Assembly (NCBI GenBank): GCA_049514335.1
Contig: JBEKVE010000134.1
Span: 1-8,215, forward strand
Direction: 5' to 3'
Length of the DNA stretch: 8,215 nucleotides
DNA from: JBEKVE01 sp049514335
GTDB lineage: Bacteria; Actinomycetota; Acidimicrobiia; Acidimicrobiales; UBA8190
The stretch's first letter is position 1. Each line of letters opens with the position of its first letter. The notes under the pieces are model-generated. The model did not search any database. It was given only the letters and a program-made list of their open reading frames with translations, and had not been told where the DNA came from. Both the position numbers and the translations under genes were made by a program. Below are positions 6,081 through 8,215 of the stretch, piece by piece.

Positions 6081-6983
6081 TCAGGGATAGGCGTGGACGG
6101 CGATGCGGTACCGCTCGAACACCGGTGAGGGGGAGCTCGCCGGGGCGCGACCCTGCGCCGGAGCCAGCCCGCTGTCACCGAGTCCGGCCCGGTGCGCCAG
6201 GCCGCGGGCGATCGACGCCAGGTGCCGCCCGGCCGAGGGGGGTCCGATGCGCGTCTCGACCCTGCCGAACCCCGCCGCCCGGCACAGCGCATGGAGAGCG
6301 GCTTCGGTGGGGACGAACCAGTTGGTGTGGTCGGCGCGCAGCTCGCCCCCGGGGTGGAACTCGAGCACCCGGGCACCGGGGAGGCCGAGGACGCGCACCG
6401 CCTCGGTCTCGATCACGGCCACCCCGCCGGTGAGCGCGCGGATGCGCTCCAGGGCGGTGAGCGGTTCGCGCAGGTGGTACAGGACGCCGAGGAACAGCAC
6501 CACGTCGAAGCGCCCCACCGTGGACGGGTCGACCTCCATGAAGTCACCCACCACCGGTTCCACCCCGCTGCCGAGGACCTCCCGGGCGAGATCGAACCCG
6601 CGTCGGCCGGGCATGGTGTCGGGGCGGTAGAAGTCGGTGAGGTCGCGCCGGTGGTCGGGCAGCTCGCCCGCCGCCTCGCACGCCTGCCAGTATTCGAGCC
6701 GGGCGTGGAAGTCGACGCACCACGCGTAATGGTCCATGGCCACCACGCGCGCCGCTCCCCGGCGCTCGGCCAGGAACGAGTAGAAGCCGTCCCACGCACC
6801 GATGTCGAGGACCGTACGGCCTGCAAGGTCCGGAAGTCCCCGCTCGAGCATGTCCCGGTCGACGGGGTTGCCGGGGGTGACGATCCCGCCACCGAGGTCG
6901 ATGGAGTGGTACCAGTCGATGGCCCGGACGCGTGCCCGGATGTCGTCGGTGAGCCCCGCCGCGGCGCTGCCCGTGTCGTCCAT
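6081..6983 (-). CDS. Class I SAM methyltransferase, CmoB-like
   Basis: This is a 300-residue SAM-dependent methyltransferase of the Rossmann type, in the group often labelled DUF1698 or tRNA (mo5U34)-methyltransferase-like. The N-terminal signature WYHSIDLGGGIVTPG begins at Trp24. Motif I VLDIGAWDG is at 58-66. The acidic residue ending strand 2 is Asp84 (VVAMDHY), and GDF at 146-148 contacts the adenine side in the family. FDVVLFLGVLYHL at 159-171 covers motif IV. TNWFVPTEAALHALCRAAGF is the usual C-terminal element. True CmoB proteins act on tRNA with carboxy-SAM made by CmoA. No CmoA lies here, and many relatives have other or unknown substrates, so I would not name it cmoB. The start is ATG 6983 with GGGAGG four bases upstream. 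A longer in-frame extension upstream overlaps the divergent thioesterase and is not credible. The last 40 or so residues (Ala/Ser/Pro-rich, then FERYRIAVHAYP) are less typical. Confidence 0.88.
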   Translation of the reverse strand: MDDTGSAAAGLTDDIRARVRAIDWYHSIDLGGGIVTPGNPVDRDMLERGLPDLAGRTVLDIGAWDGFYSFLAERRGAARVVAMDHYAWCVDFHARLEYWQACEAAGELPDHRRDLTDFYRPDTMPGRRGFDLAREVLGSGVEPVVGDFMEVDPSTVGRFDVVLFLGVLYHLREPLTALERIRALTGGVAVIETEAVRVLGLPGARVLEFHPGGELRADHTNWFVPTEAALHALCRAAGFGRVETRIGPPSAGRHLASIARGLAHRAGLGDSGLAPAQGRAPASSPSPVFERYRIAVHAYP

Positions 6984-7023
6984 GGTTCCTCCCGTTGTGG
7001 CCGACCATGCTTGCAGGCACCGG

Positions 7024-7029
7024 TACTGT
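7024..7029 (+). promoter_or_regulatory. Putative -10 element for a leaderless thioesterase transcript
   Basis: TACTGT sits exactly at -12 to -7 relative to GTG 7036, where no ribosome site is seen. This is the spacing expected if the transcript begins at the start codon. No convincing -35 box is present. Confidence 0.35.
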
Positions 7030-7035
7030 GCGCCG

Positions 7036-7449
7036 GTGCCCCTCATGGACGCCGCCGGCCTGCAGCGCTTCCTGGTGGAGGCCTTCCCCGACAACCCCCC
7101 TCCCTACGTGGTGGAAGAGGCAGGGGACTGGGGGGTGCGGCTCCGGCTCCCGGTGACCGACGTGCACCGGCGCCCCGGGGGGACGGTGGCGGGGCCGGCG
7201 CTCATGGCGATGGCCGACAGCGCGGCGTGGCTCGCCGTGCTGGCCCAGATCGGGCCCGTGGCCCTGGCGGTGACGACGAGCCTCCACATCGACTTCCTGC
7301 GCAGACCGGCCCTGGTCGACGTGGTGGCCGAGGGGCGCCTGCTCAAGCTGGGCAAGCGCCTGGGGGTGGTCGATGTCGAGCTTCGCTCGGCCGCCGGGGG
7401 TGACCTCGTGGCCAAGGCTCAGGTCACCTACTCCATTCCGCCCCGGTAG
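7036..7449 (+). CDS. Hotdog-fold thioesterase, PaaI-like
   Basis: This is a 137-residue hotdog-fold protein of the PaaI/4-hydroxybenzoyl-CoA thioesterase type, likely hydrolysing an acyl- or aroyl-CoA in the cytosol as a homo-oligomer. Features seen are an N-terminal helix (LQRFLVEAF), strands around VRLRLPV, the central hotdog helix GPALMAMADSAAWLAVLA with Asp61 in the MADSAAW position, then ALAVTTSLHIDFLRR and GDLVAKAQVTYSIPP. These match the family closely. The His-Gly-Gly usually found at the start of the central helix reads VAGP here (about 51-54), so the usual His is missing. GTG 7036 is chosen because a -10-like TACTGT is correctly placed for a leaderless message. ATG 7045, three codons later, is an equal alternative. 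It is divergent from the methyltransferase gene with a 52-base gap. Confidence 0.85.
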   Translation: MPLMDAAGLQRFLVEAFPDNPPPYVVEEAGDWGVRLRLPVTDVHRRPGGTVAGPALMAMADSAAWLAVLAQIGPVALAVTTSLHIDFLRRPALVDVVAEGRLLKLGKRLGVVDVELRSAAGGDLVAKAQVTYSIPPR

Positions 7450-7467
7450 CGGCGGGGGGCCTTTCTT
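7440..7467 (+). terminator. Possible weak terminator hairpin after thioesterase gene
   Basis: GCCCC (7440-7444) can pair with GGGGC (7456-7460), with one further G-C pair past a two-base bulge. The loop contains the TAG stop, and CTTTCTT follows. The stem is short, so this is only a candidate. Confidence 0.3.
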
Positions 7468-7533
7468 GTCGCAAACGGGACGAACTGCCCTTCTTTCCGA
7501 CCCTGCCGGGCGCGACAACAGGCAAGGGAAGGG
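7466..7533 (+). repeat. Interleaved short inverted repeats upstream of acyltransferase
   Basis: TTGTCGC (7466-7472) is the exact reverse complement of GCGACAA (7512-7518). CCCTTC (7488-7493) is the reverse complement of GAAGGG (7528-7533), whose last bases belong to the ribosome site GGGAGG (7531-7536). The two pairs interleave, so in RNA they would be alternative folds or a pseudoknot. In DNA the 7-base pair could be an operator half-site pair. The rest of the 93-base gap (7450-7542) shows no gene. Confidence 0.35.
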
Positions 7534-7542
7534 AGGTGCGCC

Positions 7543-8215
7543 ATGGTCGTCCCCCTCCAGGACAAGACGAGCCAGACCGAGGCCCACTCCGGGGTCCTCG
7601 CCCCACTCGTCGACGTCATCTCGCACCGCATCGACCACGAGCGGTCCGAGCCGTCGTTCCGGCGCGACCCGGCCTTCATCGAGCGCCAGCTGGCGACGGT
7701 CGAGCGCCTCACCAGTTATTTCTCGCCCGAGGTGCTGGGGCTCGAGAACCTCCCCGCCACCGGACCGGTCCTGGTGGTGGGGAACCACTCCTGTCTCTTC
7801 TACATGCCCGACGCCTGGGTGGTGGCCCTGTCGATCATCCGTCGCCGGGGGCTCGACCAGCCGGCCTACGCCCTTGCCTACGACCTGCTCTTCAGCGTGC
7901 CCGGGGTCGGGCCCTTCCTCCGCCGGATCGGTGCCGTTCCCGCTGCCGGAGCAGAAGCCGAGGAGGCACTGCACCGCGGTGCGGCGGTGGTCGTGTACCC
8001 GGGGGGCGACTGGGAGGCGTGCCGACCGTGGAGCGACCGCGACCGCGTCGATCTCGCCGGCCACAAGGGCTTCGTGCGCCTGGCACTGCGTGCCGGGGTG
8101 CCGGTGGTGCCGGTCGTCACCCACGGCTCGCACCACGCCGTGGTGGTGGTGTCGCGCGGCGAGCGCCTGGCCCGCCGGCTCGGCCTGAACCGGCTGCGGA
8201 TCAACGTCTTTCCCA
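7543..8215 (+). CDS. PlsC/MGAT-like lipid acyltransferase (3' end outside window)
   Basis: This is the first 224 residues of a lysophospholipid/glycerol acyltransferase-family protein that would transfer an acyl group from acyl-CoA or acyl-ACP to a glycerolipid-type acceptor at the membrane. The start is ATG 7543 with GGGAGG (7531-7536) 6 bases upstream. After a polar N-terminal region of about 60 residues come LGLENLPATGPVLVVGNHS, motif I with His82 and Asp90 (NHSCLFYMPD), then VPGVGPFLRRIGAVPA. Motif III is YPGGDWEACRPW at 152-163, followed by GHKGFVRLALRAGVPVVPVVTHG covering motif IV. The His-to-Asp distance of eight and the PGGDxE motif fit the MGAT/DGAT2-like or large LPLAT branch better than the HX4D of classical PlsC. 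Cys84 replaces a Gly common in relatives. No stop is reached. It probably belongs to lipid metabolism together with the thioesterase upstream. Confidence 0.9.
   Translation, partial: MVVPLQDKTSQTEAHSGVLAPLVDVISHRIDHERSEPSFRRDPAFIERQLATVERLTSYFSPEVLGLENLPATGPVLVVGNHSCLFYMPDAWVVALSIIRRRGLDQPAYALAYDLLFSVPGVGPFLRRIGAVPAAGAEAEEALHRGAAVVVYPGGDWEACRPWSDRDRVDLAGHKGFVRLALRAGVPVVPVVTHGSHHAVVVVSRGERLARRLGLNRLRINVFP

Noticed and set aside
6984..7094. N-terminal extension of the methyltransferase to an upstream start at 7094
   Set aside because: It would overlap the divergent thioesterase by about 60 bases. ATG 6983 has a good ribosome site and fits the family.
6192..7403. A 403-residue plus-strand open frame opposite the methyltransferase and crossing the thioesterase
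   Set aside because: It overlaps two well-supported genes and has no family-like sequence.
6544..8136. A 530-residue minus-strand open frame opposite the thioesterase and acyltransferase
   Set aside because: It is His/Arg/Gly-rich shadow coding opposite genes with clear motifs.
1..8215. A new defence, toxin-antitoxin, mobile or secondary-metabolite system
   Set aside because: No nuclease, toxin, transposase, polyketide/peptide synthase or CRISPR-like repeat is visible, and all but one gene fall in known metabolic or envelope families.

Overview
The window is about 70% G+C, with compact, mixed-strand, protein-dense organisation. It reads as chromosomal DNA of an actinobacterium. The evidence is an F420-type luciferase-like oxidoreductase, frequent GTG/TTG starts, possible leaderless starts, and a Thr/Pro/Ala-rich transpeptidase lipoprotein. 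Acidimicrobiia or a related high-GC lineage is my inference; no rRNA, tRNA or marker gene fixes the taxonomy. I see no transposase, integrase, CRISPR array, phage gene or RNA gene.

Layout, left to right. (1) A plus-strand fragment of an unrecognised protein, possibly of dimeric alpha/beta-barrel type, is cut by the left edge (2-451). (2) A minus-strand, operon-like trio reads from 3374 down to 513: an RhlG-like short-chain dehydrogenase, an F420-type luciferase-like monooxygenase-fold oxidoreductase, and a CurA/PTGR-type medium-chain NADP-dependent reductase. The last two overlap as TTGA. (3) Diverging from the trio, on the plus strand, are a small VOC/glyoxalase-like gene that looks frameshifted near its 3' end, a lipoprotein L,D-transpeptidase, a nitroreductase and an SRPBCC/START-like protein. 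(4) A converging minus-strand CmoB-like SAM methyltransferase is separated from the SRPBCC gene by a strong hairpin. (5) Diverging from the methyltransferase on the plus strand are a hotdog thioesterase and a PlsC/MGAT-like acyltransferase that runs off the right edge.

The clearest functional unit is the trio: three nicotinamide- or F420-dependent redox enzymes suited to reducing or oxidising carbonyl and enone groups on lipid-like substrates. The thioesterase and acyltransferase at the right also suit acyl-CoA/lipid metabolism. Substrates cannot be read from sequence.

The window looks like ordinary accessory metabolism plus cell-wall and lipid functions. I do not see a convincing new multi-gene system. 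The items most worth checking are the apparent one-base frameshift in the VOC gene, a shared divergent -10-like element between the SDR and VOC genes, the TTGA coupling, the atypical active-site motifs in the transpeptidase and thioesterase, and interleaved inverted repeats before the acyltransferase gene.
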